Shown here piece by piece: positions 39,817 through 55,684 of a DNA stretch of 64,000 nt. The stretch's first letter is position 1. The number at the start of each line of letters is the position of its first letter. A model generated the notes under the pieces. The model had not been told where the DNA came from, did no database searches, and worked only from the letters and a program-made list of their open reading frames with translations. Source of the DNA: Siphonodentalium dalli (lineage: Eukaryota; Mollusca; Scaphopoda; Gadilida; Siphonodentaliidae). Position numbers and translations under genes: made by a program. Where the stretch lies: the NCBI GenBank assembly GCA_032622095.1, contig CP136068.1, positions 1,299,607-1,363,606 of the forward strand, in the 5' to 3' direction.

Positions 39817-42800
39817 TTATGGAGGGAATTATAAACCATAGTGGGTGTTATGGAGGGAATTATAAACCATAGTGGGTGTTATGGTGGGAATTATAAACCA
39901 TAGTGGGTGTTATGGAGGGAATTATAAACCATAGGGGGTGTTATGGAGGGAATTATAAACCATAGGGGGTGTTATGGATGGAATTATAAACCATAGTGGG
40001 TGTTATGGTGGGAATTATAAACCATAGGGGGTGTTATGGAGGGAATTATAAACCATAGGGGGTGTTATGGAGGGAATTATAAACCATAGTGGGTGTTATG
40101 GAGGGAATTATAAACCATAGGGGGTGTTATGGAGGGAATTATAAACCATAGTGGGTGTTATGGAGGGAATTATAAACCATAGGGGGTGTTATGGAGGGAA
40201 TTATAAACCATAGGGGGTGTTATGGAGGGAATTATAAACCATAGGGGGTGTTATGGTGGGAATTATCAACCATAGAGTGTGTTATGGAGGGAATTATAAA
40301 CCATAGTGGGTGTTATGGAGGGAATTATAAACCATAGGGGGTGTTATGGAGGGAATTATAAACCATAGGGGATGTTATGGTGGGAATTATAAACCATAGG
40401 GGGTGTTATGGAGGGAATTATAAACCATAGTGGGTGTTATGGAGGGAATTATAAACCATAGGGGGTGTTATGGAGGGAATTATAAACCATAGGGGGTGTT
40501 ATGGAGGGAATTATAAACCATAGTGGGTGTTATGGAGGGAATTATAAACCATAGGGGGTGTTATGGAGGGAATTATAAACCATAGGGGGTGTTATGGAGG
40601 GAATTATAAACCATAGTGGGTGTTATGGTGGGAATTATAAACCATAGGGGGTGTTATGGATGGGAATTATAAACCATAGGGGGTGTTATGGAGGGAATTA
40701 TAAACCATAGTGGGTGTTAATGAGGGAATTATAAACCATAGGGGGTGTTATGGAGGGAATTATAAACCATAGAGTGTGTTATGGTGGGAATTATAAACCA
40801 TAGGGGGTGTTATGGAGGGAATTATAAACCATAGAGTGTGTTATGGTGGGAATTATAAACCATAGTGGGTGTTATGGAGGGAATTATAAACCATAGTGGG
40901 TGTTATGGAGGGAATTATAAACCATAGGGGATGTTATGGTGGGAATTATAAACCATAGGGGGGTGTTATGGAGGGAATTATAAACCATAGTGGGGTGTTA
41001 TGGTGGGAATTATAAACCATAGGGGGTGTTATGGAGGGAATTATAAACCATAGTGGGGTGTTATGGAGGGAATTATAAACCATAGGGTGTGTTATGGAGG
41101 GAATTATAAACCATAGTGGGTGTTATGGAGGGAATTATAAACCATAGGGGGGTGTTATGGAGGGAATTATAAACCATAGGGGGTGTTATGGTGGGAATTA
41201 TAAACCATAGTGGGTGTTATGGTGGGAATTATAAACCATAGGGGGTGTTATGGTGGGAATTATAAACCATAGTGGGTGTTATGGAGGGAATTATAAACCA
41301 TAGTGGGTGTTATGGAGGGAATTATAAACCATAGTGGGTGTTATGGAGGGAATTATAAACCATAGGGGGTATTATGGTGGGAATTATAAACCATAGGGGG
41401 TTGTTATGGAGGGAATTATAAACCATAGTGGGTGTTATGGAGGGAATTATAAACCATAGTGGGTGTTATGGAGGGAATTATAAACCATAGTGGGTGTTAT
41501 GGAGGGAATTATAAACCATAGTGGGTGTTATGGAGGGAATTATAAACCATAGTGGGTGTTATGGTGGGAATTATAAACCATAGGGGGTGTTATGGAGGGA
41601 ATTATAAACCATAGGGGGGTGTTATGGAGGGAATTATAAACCATAGGGGGGTGTTATGGAGGGAATTATAAACCATAGTGGGTGTTATGGAGGGAATTAT
41701 AAACCATAGTGGGTGTTATGGAGGGAATTATAAACCATAGTGGGTGTTATGGAGGGAATTATAAACCATAGTGGGTGTTATGGTGGGAATTATAAACCAT
41801 AGGGGGTGTTATGGAGGGAATTATAAACCATAGTGGGTGTTATGGAGGGAATTATAAACCATAGTGGGTGTTATGGAGGGAATTATAAACCATAGTGGGT
41901 GTTATGGAGGGAATTATAAACCATAGGGGGGTGTTATGGAGGGAATTATAAACCATAGGGGGGTGTTATGGAGGGAATTATAAACCATAGTGGGTGTTAT
42001 GGAGGGAATTATAAACCATAGTGGGTGTTATGGAGGGAATTATAAACCATAGTGGGTGTTATGGAGGGAATTATAAACCATAGTGGGTGTTATGGTGGGA
42101 ATTATAAACCATAGGGGGTGTTATGGAGGGAATTATAAACCATAGGGGGTGTTATGGGGGGAATTATAAACCATAGGGGGGTGTTATGGAGGGAATTATA
42201 AACCATAGTGGGTGTTATGGGGGAATTATAAACCATAGTGGGTGTTATGGAGGGAATTATAAACCATAGGGGGGTGTTATGGAGGGAATTATAAACCATA
42301 GGGGGTGTTATGGAGGGAATTATAAACCATAGTGGGTGTTATGGAGGGAATTATAAACCATAGTGGGGTGTTATGGAGGGAATTATAAACCATAGTGGGT
42401 GTTATGGTGGGAATTATAAACCATAGTGGGTGTTATGGTGGGAATTATAAACCATAGGGGGTGTTATGGATGGAATTATAAACCATAGGGGGGTGTTATG
42501 GAGGGAATTATAAACCATAGGGGGTGTTATGGAGGGAATTATAAACCATAGTGGGTGTTATGGAGGGAATTATAAACCATAGGGGGTGTTATGGAGGGAA
42601 TTATAAACCATAGGGGGGTGTTATGGTGGGAATTATAAACCATAGGGGGTGTTATGGAGGGAATTATAAACCATAGGGGGGTGTTATGGATGGAATTATA
42701 AACCATAGGGGGTGTTATGGAGGGAATTATAAACCATAGGGGGGTGTTATGGATGGAATTATAAACCATAGTGGGTGTTATGGAGGGAATTATAAACCAT

Positions 42801-45800
42801 AGGGGGGTGTTATGGTGGGAATTATAAACCATAGGGGGTGTTATGGACGGAATTATAAACCATAGTGGGTGTTATGGAGGGAATTATAAACCATAGTGGG
42901 TGTTATGGAGGGAATTATAAACCATAGTGGGTGTTATGGAGGGAATTATAAACCATAGTGGGTGTTATGGTGGGAATTATAAACCATAGGGGGTGTTATG
43001 GTGGGAATTATAAACCATAGTGGGTGTTATGGAGGGAATTATCAACCATAGGGGGTGTTATGGTGGGAATTATAAACCATAGTGGGTGTTATGGGGGGAA
43101 TTATAAACCATAGTGGGTGTTATGGAGGGAATTATAAACCATAGGGGGTGTTATGGAGGGAATTATAAACCATAGGGGGTGTTATGGAGGGAATTATAAA
43201 CCATAGGGGGTGTTATGGAGGGAATTATAAACCATAGTGGGTGTTATGGAGGGAATTATAAACCATAGGGGGTGTTATGGTGGGAATTATAAACCATAGG
43301 GGGTGTTATGGTGGGAATTATAAACCATAGGGGGTGTTATGGAGGGAATTATAAACCATAGTGGGTGTTATGGTGAGAATTATAAACCATAGTGGGTGTT
43401 ATGGTGGGAATTATAAACCATAGTGGGTGTTATGGAGGGAATTATAAACCATAGTGGGGTGTTATGGTGAGAATTATAAACCATAGTGGGTGTTATGGTG
43501 GGAATTATAAACCATAGTGGGATGTTATGGTGGGAATTATCAACCATAGTGGGTGTTATGGAGGGAATTATAAACCATAGTGGGTGTTATGGAGGGAATT
43601 ATAAACCATAGTGGGTGTTATGGAGGGAATTATAAACCATAGGGGGTGTTATGGTGGGAATTATAAACCATAGTGGGTGTTATGGAGGGAATTATAAACC
43701 ATAGGGGGTGTTATGGTTGGGAATTATAAACCATAGGGGGTGTTATGGTGGGAATTATAAACCATAGTGGGTGTTATGGTGGGAATTATAAACCATAGTG
43801 GGTGTTATGGAGGGAATTATAAACCATAGTGGGTGTTATGGAGGGAATTATAAACCATAGGGGGTGTTATGGTTGGAATTATAAACCATAGGGGGTGTTA
43901 TGGAGGGAATTATAAACCATAGGGGGTGTTATGGAGGGAATTATAAACCATAGTGGGTGTTATGGTGGGAATTATAAACCATAGTGGGTGTTATGGAGGG
44001 AATTATAAACCATAGGGGGTGTTATGGTTGGAATTATAAACCATAGGGGGTGTTATGGAGGGAATTATAAACCATAGTGGGGTGTTATGGTGGGAATTAT
44101 AAACCATAGTGGGTGTTATGGTGGGAATTATAAACCATAGTGGGTGTTATGGAGGGAATTATAAACCATAGTGGGGTGTTATGGTGGGAATTATAAACCA
44201 TAGTGGGTGTTATGGAGGGGATTATAAACCATAGTGGGGTGTTATGGAGGGAATTATAAACCATAGGGGGTGTTATGGAGGGAATTATAAACCATAGGGG
44301 GGTGTTATGGAGGGAATTATAAACCATAGTGGGGTGTTATGGAGGGAATTATAAACCATAGGGGGTGTTATGGAGGGAATTATAAACCATAGGGGGTGTT
44401 ATGGATGGGAATTATAAACCATAGGGGGTGTTATGGAGGGAATTATAAACCATAGGGGGTGTTATGGATGGGAATTATAAACCATAGGGGGTGTTATGGA
44501 GGGAATTATAAACCATAGGGGGTGTTATGGAGGGAATTATAAACCATAGTGGGGTGTTATGGAGGGAATTATAAACCATAGGGGGTGTTATGGAGGGAAT
44601 TATAAACCATAGGGGGTGTTATGGAGGGAATTATAAACCATAGTGGGTGTTATGGAGGGAATTATAAACCATAGTGGGTGTTATGGTGGGAATTATAAAC
44701 CATAGGGGGGTGTTATGGAGGGAATTATAAACCATAGTGGGTGTTATGGAGGGAATTATAAACCATAGGGGGTGTTATGGAGGGAATTATAAACCATAGG
44801 GGGTGTTATGGAGGGAATTATCAACCATAGGGGGTGTTATGGTGGGAATTATAAACCATAGGGGGTGTTATGGGGGGAATTATAAACCATAGTGGGTGTT
44901 ATGGAGGGAATTATAAACCATAGGGGGTGTTATGATGAGAATTATAAACCATAGGGGGGTGTTATGGTTGGAATTATAAACCATAGGGGGTGTTATGGAG
45001 GGAATTATAAACCATAGTGGGGTGTTATGGTGGGAATTATCAACCATAGGGGGGTGTTATGGATGGAATTATAAACCATAGTGGGTGTTATGGAGGGAAT
45101 TATAAACCATAGTGGGTGTTATGGTGGGAATTATAAACCATAGTGGGTGTTATGGATGGAATTATAAACCATAGGGGGTGTTATGGAGGGAATTATAAAC
45201 CATAGGGGGTGTTATGGATGGAATTATAAACCATAGTGGGTGTTATGGAGGGAATTATAAACCATAGTGGGTGTTATGGATGGGAATTATAAACCATAGT
45301 GGGTGTTATGGAGGGAATTATAAACCATAGGGGGTGTTATGGAGGGAATTATAAACCATAGTGGGTGTTATGGAGGGAATTATAAACCATAGGGGGGTAT
45401 TATGGAGGGAATTATAAACCATAGTGGGGTGTTATGGATGGAATTATAAACCATAGTGGGGTGTTATGGATGGAATTATAAACCATAGGGGGGTGTTATG
45501 GATGGAATTATAAACCATAGGGGGTGTTATGGGTGGAATTATAAACTATAGGGAGTGTTATGGAGGGAATTATAAACCATAGGGGGTGTTATGGATGGAA
45601 TTATAAACCATAGTGGGTGTTATGGATGGAATTATAAACCATAGGGGGTGTTATGGAGGGAATTATAAACCATAGTGGGGTGTTATGGAGGGAATTATAA
45701 ACCATAGTGGGTGTTATGGATGGAATTATAAACCATAGTGGGGTGTTATGGATGGAATTATAAACCATAGTGGGTGTTATGGAGGGAATTATAAACCATA

Positions 45801-46173
45801 GGGGGTGTTATGGAGGGAATTATAAACCATAGTGGGTGTTATGGAGGGAATTATAAACCATAGGGGGTGTTATGGATGGAATTATAAACCATAGTGGGTG
45901 TTATGGAGGGAATTATAAACCATAGTGGGTGTTATGGAGGGAATTATAAACCATAGTGGGTGTTATGGATGGAATTATAAACCATAGGGGGGTGTTATGG
46001 AGGGAATTATAAACCATAGGGGGGTGTTATGGAGGGAATTATAAACCATAGGGGGGTGTTATGGAGGGAATTATAAACCATAGTGGGGTGTTATGGATGG
46101 AATTATAAACCATAGTGGGGTGTTATGGATGGAATTATAAACCATAGTGGGTGTTATGGAGGGAATTATAAAC

Positions 46174-47830
46174 CATAGTGGGTGTTATGGAGGGAATTAT
46201 AAACCATAGTGGGTGTTATGGAGGGAATTATAAACCATAGTGGGTGTTATGGAGGGAATTATAAACCATAGGGGGTGTTATGGATGGAATTATAAACCAT
46301 AGGGGGTGTTATGGATGGAATTATAAACCATAGGGGGTGTTATGGAGGGAATTATAAACCATAGGGGGGTGTTATGGATGGAATTATAAACCATAGGGGG
46401 TGTTATGGATGGAATTATAAACCATAGGGGGGTGTTATGGAGGGAATTATAAACCATAGTGGGTGTTATGGAGGGAATTATAAACCATAGTGGGTGTTAT
46501 GGTGGGAATTATAAACCATAGTGGGTGTTATGGAGGGAATTATAAACCATAGGGGGGTGTTATGGATGGAATTATAAACCATAGTGGGTGTTATGGAGGG
46601 AATTATAAACCATAGTGGGTGTTATGGTGGGAATTATAAACCATAGGGGGTGTTATGGAGGGAATTATAAACCATAGGGGGGTGTTATGGAGGGAATTAT
46701 AAACCATAGTGGGTGTTATGGTGGGAATTATAAACCATAGTGGGGTGTTATGGAGGGAATTATAAACCATAGTGGGTGTTATGGAGGGAATTATAAACCA
46801 TAGTGGGTGTTATGGAGGGAATTATAAACCATAGTGGGTGTTATGGTGGGAATTATAAACCATAGTGGGTGTTATGGAGGGAATTATAAACCATAGGGGG
46901 TGTTATGGAGGGAATTATAAACCATAGTGGGTGTTATGGTGGGAATTATAAACCATAGTGGGGTGTTATGGAGGGAATTATAAACCATAGGGGGTGTTAT
47001 GGTGGGAATTATAAACCATAGTGGGTGTTATGGAGGGAATTATAAACCATAGTGGGTGTTATGGTGGGAATTATAAACCATAGTGGGTGTTATGGAGGGA
47101 ATTATAAACCATAGGGGGTGTTATGGAGGGAATTATAAACCATAGTGGGGTGTTATGGAGGGAATTATAAACCATAGGGGGTGTTATGGTGGGAATTATA
47201 AACCATAGGGGGTGTTATGGAGGGAATTATAAACCATAGTGGGTGTTATGGTGGGAATTATAAACCATAGTGGGGTGTTATGGAGGGAATTATAAACCAT
47301 AGTGGGTGTTATGGAGGGAATTATCAACCATAGGGGGTGTTATGGATGGAATTATAAACCATAGTGGGTGTTATGGAGGGAATTATAAACCATAGTGGGT
47401 GTTATGGTGGGAATTATAAACCATAGTGGGGTGTTATGGATGGGAATTATAAACCATAGGGGGTGTTATGGATGGGAATTATAAACCATAGTGGGTGTTA
47501 TGGAGGGAATTATAAACCATAGTGGGTGTTATGGAGGGAATTATAAACCATAGTGGGTGTTATGGTGGGAATTATAAACCATAGGGGGTGTTATGGAGGG
47601 AATTATAAACCATAGTGGGTGTTATGGAGGGAATTATAAACCATAGTGGGTGTTATGGAGGGAATTATAAACCATAGGGGGGTGTTATGGAGGGAATTAT
47701 AAACCATAGTGGGTGTTATGGATGGAATTATAAACCATAGTGGGTGTTATGGATGGAATTATAAACCATAGTGGGGTGTTATGGATGGAATTATAAACCA
47801 TAGGGGGTGTTATGGACGGGAATTATAAAC
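46174..47830 (+). repeat. 1,657-bp tandem duplication, first copy
   Basis: This block is followed directly by a near-identical copy at 47831-49487. Markers are TTATCAACCA at 47321 (and 48978) and TATGGACGGG at 47811 (and 49468), both 1,657 bp apart. Slot and G-run order agree over the whole block where I compared them. The period fits 53 units (39 of 31 bp and 14 of 32 bp). Confidence 0.9.
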
Positions 47831-49487
47831 CATAGTGGGTGTTATGGAGGGAATTATAAACCATAGTGGGTGTTATGGAGGGAATTATAAACCATAGTGG
47901 GTGTTATGGAGGGAATTATAAACCATAGGGGGTGTTATGGATGGAATTATAAACCATAGGGGGTGTTATGGATGGAATTATAAACCATAGGGGGTGTTAT
48001 GGAGGGAATTATAAACCATAGGGGGGTGTTATGGATGGAATTATAAACCATAGGGGGTGTTATGGATGGAATTATAAACCATAGGGGGGTGTTATGGAGG
48101 GAATTATAAACCATAGTGGGTGTTATGGAGGGAATTATAAACCATAGTGGGTGTTATGGTGGGAATTATAAACCATAGTGGGTGTTATGGAGGGAATTAT
48201 AAACCATAGGGGGGTGTTATGGATGGAATTATAAACCATAGTGGGTGTTATGGAGGGAATTATAAACCATAGTGGGTGTTATGGTGGGAATTATAAACCA
48301 TAGGGGGTGTTATGGAGGGAATTATAAACCATAGGGGGGTGTTATGGAGGGAATTATAAACCATAGTGGGTGTTATGGTGGGAATTATAAACCATAGTGG
48401 GGTGTTATGGAGGGAATTATAAACCATAGTGGGTGTTATGGAGGGAATTATAAACCATAGTGGGTGTTATGGAGGGAATTATAAACCATAGTGGGTGTTA
48501 TGGTGGGAATTATAAACCATAGTGGGTGTTATGGAGGGAATTATAAACCATAGGGGGTGTTATGGAGGGAATTATAAACCATAGTGGGTGTTATGGTGGG
48601 AATTATAAACCATAGTGGGGTGTTATGGAGGGAATTATAAACCATAGGGGGTGTTATGGTGGGAATTATAAACCATAGTGGGTGTTATGGAGGGAATTAT
48701 AAACCATAGTGGGTGTTATGGTGGGAATTATAAACCATAGTGGGTGTTATGGAGGGAATTATAAACCATAGGGGGTGTTATGGAGGGAATTATAAACCAT
48801 AGTGGGGTGTTATGGAGGGAATTATAAACCATAGGGGGTGTTATGGTGGGAATTATAAACCATAGGGGGTGTTATGGAGGGAATTATAAACCATAGTGGG
48901 TGTTATGATGGGAATTATAAACCATAGTGGGCTGTTATGGAGGGAATTATAAACCATAGTGGGTGTTATGGAGGGAATTATCAACCATAGGGGGTGTTAT
49001 GGATGGAATTATAAACCATAGTGGGTGTTATGGAGGGAATTATAAACCATAGTGGGTGTTATGGTGGGAATTATAAACCATAGTGGGGTGTTATGGATGG
49101 GAATTATAAACCATAGGGGGTGTTATGGATGGGAATTATAAACCATAGTGGGTGTTATGGAGGGAATTATAAACCATAGTGGGTGTTATGGAGGGAATTA
49201 TAAACCATAGTGGGTGTTATGGTGGGAATTATAAACCATAGGGGGTGTTATGGAGGGAATTATAAACCATAGTGGGTGTTATGGAGGGAATTATAAACCA
49301 TAGTGGGTGTTATGGAGGGAATTATAAACCATAGGGGGGTGTTATGGAGGGAATTATAAACCATAGTGGGTGTTATGGATGGAATTATAAACCATAGTGG
49401 GTGTTATGGATGGAATTATAAACCATAGTGGGGTGTTATGGATGGAATTATAAACCATAGGGGGTGTTATGGACGGGAATTATAAAC
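47831..49487 (+). repeat. 1,657-bp tandem duplication, second copy
   Basis: This is the adjacent direct copy of 46174-47830. The few differences seen are near 48906 (GATGGG in place of GGTGGG) and 48941 (GGGCTG in place of GGGGTG). No third copy follows, since after 49487 the unit order differs. Such high identity implies a recent event or an assembly duplication. Confidence 0.9.
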
Positions 49488-51414
49488 CATAGTGGGGTGT
49501 TATGGATGGGAATTATAAACCATAGGGGGGTGTTATGGATGGAATTATAAACCATAGGGGGTGTTATGGTGGGAATTATAAACCATAGGGGGTGTTATGG
49601 AGGGAATTATAAACCATAGGGGGTGTTATGGAGGGAATTATAAACCATAGGGGGTGTTATGGAGGGAATTATAAACCATAGTGGGTGTTATGGACGGAAT
49701 TATAAACCATAGTGGGTGTTATGGAGGGAATTATAAACCATAGTGGGTGTTATGGAGGGAATTATAAACCATAGTGGGTGTTATGGAGGGAATTATAAAC
49801 CATAGGGGGTGTTATGGAGGGAATTATAAACCATAGTGGGTGTTATGGACGGAATTATAAACCATAGTGGGTGTTATGGATGGAATTATAAACCATAGTG
49901 GGTGTTATGGAGGGAATTATAAACCATAGGGGGGTGTTATGGAGGGAATTATAAACCATAGGGGGGTGTTATGGAGGGAATTATAAACCATAGTGGGGTG
50001 TTATGGAGGGAATTATAAACCATAGGGGGGTGTTATGGATGGGAATTATAAACCATAGTGGGGTGTTATGGAGGGAATTATAAACCATAGGGGTGTGTTA
50101 TGGAGGGAATTATAAACCATAGGGGGTGTTATGGAGGGAATTATAAACCATAGGGGGTGTTATGGATGGAATTATAAACCATAGGGGGTGTTATGGAGGG
50201 AATTATCAACCATAGTGGGTGTTATGGATGGGAATTATAAACCATAGGGGGTGTTATGGAGGGAATTATAAACCATAGGGGGTGTTATGGACGGAATTAT
50301 AAACCATAGGGGGTGTTATGGAGGGAATTATAAACCATAGGGGGTGTTATGGACGGGAATTATAAACCATAGTGGGTGTTATGGAGGGAATTATAAACCA
50401 TAGGGGGTGTTATGGAGGGAATTATAAACCATAGGGGGTGTTATGGAGGGAATTATAAACCATAGGGGGTGTTATGGACGGGAATTATAAACCATAGGTG
50501 GTGTTATAGAGGGAATTATAAACCATAGTGGGTGTTATGGATGGAATTATAAACCATAGGGGGGTGTTATGGATGGAATTATAAACCATAGGGGGGTGTT
50601 ATGGAGGGAATTATAAACCATAGGGGGTGTTATGGAGGGAATTATAAACCATAGGGGGTGTTATGGAGGGAATTATAAACCATAGTGGGTGTTATGGATG
50701 GAATTATAAACCATAGGGGGTGTTATGGATGGAATTATAAACCATAGGGGGTGTTATGGAGGGAATTATAAACCATAGGGGGGTGTTATGGAGGGAATTA
50801 TAAACCATAGGGGGGTGTTATGGAGGGAATTATAAACCATAGTGGGGTGTTATGGAGGGAATTATAAACCATAGGGGGTGTTATGGACGGAATTATAAAC
50901 CATAGGGGGTGTTATGGATGGAATTATAAACCATAGGGGGTGTTATGGATGGAATTATAAACCATAGGGGGTGTTATGGAGGGAATTATAAACCATAGGG
51001 GGTGTTATGGATGGAATTATAAACCATAGGGGGTGTTATGGAGGGAATTATAAACCATAGGGGGTGTTATGGACGGGAATTATAAACCATAGTGGGTGTT
51101 ATGGAGGGAATTATAAACCATAGTGGGGTGTTATGGAGGGAATTATAAACCATAGGGGGTGTTATGGAGGGAATTATAAACCATAGGGGGTGTTATGGAC
51201 GGGAATTATAAACCATAGTGGGTGTTATGGAGGGAATTATAAACCATAGTGGGGTGTTATGGAGGGAATTATAAACCATAGGGGGTGTTATGGATGGAAT
51301 TATAAACCATAGTGGGTGTTATGGAGGGAATTATAAACCATAGGGGGTGTTATGGATGGAATTATAAACCATAGGGGGTGTTATGGATGGAATTATAAAC
51401 CATAGGGGGTGTTA

Positions 51415-54400
51415 TGGAGGGAATTATAAACCATAGGGGGTGTTATGGAGGGAATTATAAACCATAGTGGGGTGTTATGGATGGAATTATAAACCATAGT
51501 GGGGTGTTATGGATGGAATTATAAACCATAGTGGGTGTTATGTACGGAATTATAAACCATAGGGGGTGTTATGGATGGAATTATAAACCATAGTGGGTGT
51601 TATGGAGGGAATTATAAACCATAGTGGGTGTTATGGATGGAATTATAAACCATAGTGGGGTGTTATGGATGGAATTATAAACCATAGTGGGTGTTATGGA
51701 GGGAATTATAAACCATAGTGGGGTGTTATGGATGGAATTATAAACCATAGTGGGTGTTATGGAGGGAATTATAAACCATAGTGGGTGTTATGGATGGAAT
51801 TATAAACCATAGGGGGTGTTATGGATGGAATTATAAACCATAGTGGGTGTTATGGAGGGAATTATAAACCATAGGGGGTGTTATGGAGGGAATTATAAAC
51901 CATAGGGGGTGTTATGGAGGGAATTATAAACCATAGTGGGTGTTATGGAGGGAATTATAAACCATAGGGGGGTGTTATGGATGGAATTATAAACCATAGG
52001 GGGTGTTATGGAGGGAATTATAAACCATAGTGGGTGTTATGTACGGAATTATAAACCATAGGGGGTGTTATGGAGGGAATTATAAACCATAGTGGGTGTT
52101 ATGTACGGAATTATAAACCATAGGGGGTGTTATGGATGGAATTATAAACCATAGTGGGTGTTATGGAGGGAATTATAAACCATAGTGGGGTGTTATGGAT
52201 GGAATTATAAACCATAGTGGGTGTTATGGATGGGAATTATAAACCATAGTGGGTGTTATGGAGGGAATTATAAACCATAGTGGGTGTTATGTACGGAATT
52301 ATAAACCATAGTGGGTGTTATGGACGGGAATTATAAACCATAGGGGGTGTTATGTACGGAATTATAAACCATAGGGGGTGTTATGGAGGGAATTATAAAC
52401 TATAGTGGGTGTTATGGAGGGAATTATAAACCATAGGGGGTGTTATGGATGGAATTATAAACCATAGTGGGTGTTATGGAGGGAATTATAAACCATAGTG
52501 GGGTGTTATGGTGGGAATTATAAACCATAGTGGGTGTTATGGATGGAATTATAAACCATAGTGGGGTGTTATGGAGGGAATTATAAACCATAGTGGGTGT
52601 TATGGAGGGAATTATAAACCATAGTGGGGTGTTATGGAGGGAATTATAAACCATAGGGGGGTGTTATGGATGGAATTATAAACCATAGGGGGTGTTATGG
52701 ATGGAATTATAAACCATAGTGGGGTGTTATGGAGGGAATTATAAACCATAGTGGGGTGTTATGGAGGGAATTATAAACCATAGTGGGGTGTTATGGAGGG
52801 AATTATAAACCATAGGGGGTGTTATGGATGGAATTATAAACCATAGTGGGTGTTATGGACGGGAATTATAAACCATAGGGGGTGTTATGGAGGGAATTAT
52901 AAACCATAGGGGGGTGTTATGGATGGAATTATAAACCATAGGGGGTGTTATGGATGGAATTATAAACCATAGTGGGTGTTATGGATGGAATTATAAACCA
53001 TAGGGGGTGTTATGGAGGGAATTATAAACCATAGTGGGTGTTATGGAGGGAATTATAAACCATAGTGGGTGTTATGGAGGGAATTATAAACCATAGGGGG
53101 TGTTATGGAGGGAATTATAAACCATAGTGGGTGTTATGGATGGGAATTATAAACCATAGTGGGGTGTTATGGAGGGAATTATAAACCATAGGGGGTGTTA
53201 TGGATGGGAATTATAAACCATAGTGGGGTGTTATGGAGGGAATTATCAACCATAGGGGGTGTTATGGATGGGAATTATAAACCATAGTGGGTGTTATGGA
53301 TGGAATTATAAACCATAGGGGGTGTTATGGATGGGAATTATAAACCATAGGGGGTGTTATGGAGGGAATTATAAACCATAGGGGGTGTTATGGATGGGAA
53401 TTATAAACCATAGTGGGTGTTATGGATGGAATTATAAACCATAGGGGGTGTTATGGATGGGAATTATAAACCATAGGGGGGTGTTATGGATGGGAATTAT
53501 AAACCATAGGGGGTGTTATGGATGGGAATTATAAACCATAGGGGGTGTTATGGAGGGAATTATAAACCATAGGGGGTGTTATGGACGGAATTATAAACCA
53601 TAGTGGGTGTTATGGACGGGAATTATAAACCATAGTGGGTGTTACGGACGGAATTATAAACCATAGTGGGTGTTATGGAGGGAATTATAAACCATAGGGG
53701 GTGTTATGGATGGAATTATAAACCATAGTGGGGTGTTATGGAGGGAATTATAAACCATAGTGGGGTGTTATGGATGGAATTATAAACCATAGGGGGTGTT
53801 ATGGATGGAATTATAAACCATAGTGGGGTGTTATGGAGGGAATTATAAACCATAGTGGGGTGTTATGGATGGAATTATAAACCATAGGGGGTGTTATGGA
53901 TGGAATTATAAACCATAGGGGGGTGTTATGGAGGGAATTATAAACCATAGGGGGTGTTATGGATGGAATTATAAACCATAGTGGGGTGTTATGGAGGGAA
54001 TTATAAACCATAGTGGGGTGTTATGGATGGAATTATAAACCATAGGGGGTGTTATGGATGGAATTATAAACCATAGTGGGGTGTTATGGAGGGAATTATA
54101 AACCATAGTGGGGTGTTATGGAGGGAATTATAAACCATAGTGGGGTGTTATGGAGGGAATTATAAACCATAGGGGGTGTTATGGATGGAATTATAAACCA
54201 TAGTGGGTGTTATGGACGGGAATTATAAACCATAGGGGGTGTTATGGACGGAATTATAAACCATAGGGGGTGTTATGGATGGAATTATAAACCATAGTGG
54301 GTGTTATGGACGGGAATTATAAACCATAGGGGGTGTTATGGAGGGAATTATAAACCATAGGGGGGTGTTATGGATGGAATTATAAACCATAGGGGGTGTT

Positions 54401-55684
54401 ATGGAGGGAATTATAAACCATAGGGGGTGTTATGGATGGAATTATAAACCATAGTGGGTGTTATGGATGGAATTATAAACCATAGGGGGTGTTATGGAGG
54501 GAATTATAAACCATAGTGGGTGTTATGGAGGGAATTATAAACCATAGTGGGTGTTATGGAGGGAATTATAAACCATAGGGGGTGTTATGGAGGGAATTAT
54601 AAACCATAGTGGGTGTTATGGATGGGAATTATAAACCATAGTGGGGTGTTATGGAGGGAATTATAAACCATAGGGGGTGTTATGGATGGGAATTATAAAC
54701 CATAGTGGGTGTTATGGAGGGAATTATAAACCATAGGGGGTGTTATGGACGGAATTATAAACCATAGTGGGTGTTATGGACGGGAATTATAAACCATAGT
54801 GGGTGTTATGGACGGAATTATAAACCATAGTGGGTGTTATGGAGGGAATTATAAACCATAGTGGGTGTTATGGAGGGAATTATAAACCATAGTGGGTGTT
54901 ATGGAGGGAATTATAAACCATAGTGGGTGTTATGGATGGAATTATAAACCATAGGGGGTGTTATGGAGGGAATTATAAACCATAGTGGGTGTTATGGAGG
55001 GAATTATAAACCATAGTGGGTGTTATGGAGGGAATTATAAACCATAGGGGGTGTTATGGAGGGAATTATAAACCATAGTGGGTGTTATGGATGGGAATTA
55101 TAAACCATAGTGGGGTGTTATGGAGGGAATTATAAACCATAGGGGGTGTTATGGATGGGAATTATAAACCATAGTGGGTGTTATGGAGGGAATTATAAAC
55201 CATAGGGGGTGTTATGGACGGAATTATAAACCATAGTGGGTGTTATGGACGGGAATTATAAACCATAGTGGGTGTTATGGACGGAATTATAAACCATAGT
55301 GGGTGTTATGGAGGGAATTATAAACCATAGTGGGTGTTATGGAGGGAATTATAAACCATAGTGGGTGTTATGGAGGGAATTATAAACCATAGTGGGTGTT
55401 ATGGAGGGAATTATAAACCATAGGGGGTGTTATGGACGGAATTATAAACCATAGTGGGTGTTATGGACGGGAATTATAAACCATAGTGGGTGTTATGGAG
55501 GGAATTATAAACCATAGTGGGTGTTATGGAGGGAATTATAAACCATAGGGGGTGTTATGGATGGAATTATAAACCATAGGGGGTGTTATGGAGGGAATTA
55601 TAAACCATAGGGGGTGTTATGGATGGAATTATAAACCATAGTGGGTGTTATGGATGGGAATTATAAACCATAGTGGGGTGTTAT
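51415..55684 (+). repeat. 4.3-kb tandem duplication, first copy
   Basis: The order of unit variants here, including GTACGG, GGACGG, AATTATCAACC and TG units, is repeated directly afterwards at 55685-60290. Offsets are 4,268-4,269 bp up to about 53.8 kb (GTACGG at 51541/55809, AATTATCAAC at 53241/57510). They are 4,581 bp after about 54.2 kb (GGACGGG at 54211/58792), so the second copy carries an internal gain of about 312 bp. Private changes in this copy are AAACTATAG near 52398 and TTACGG near 53643. A 469-bp sub-duplication is nested inside (54741 and 55210). Confidence 0.9.
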
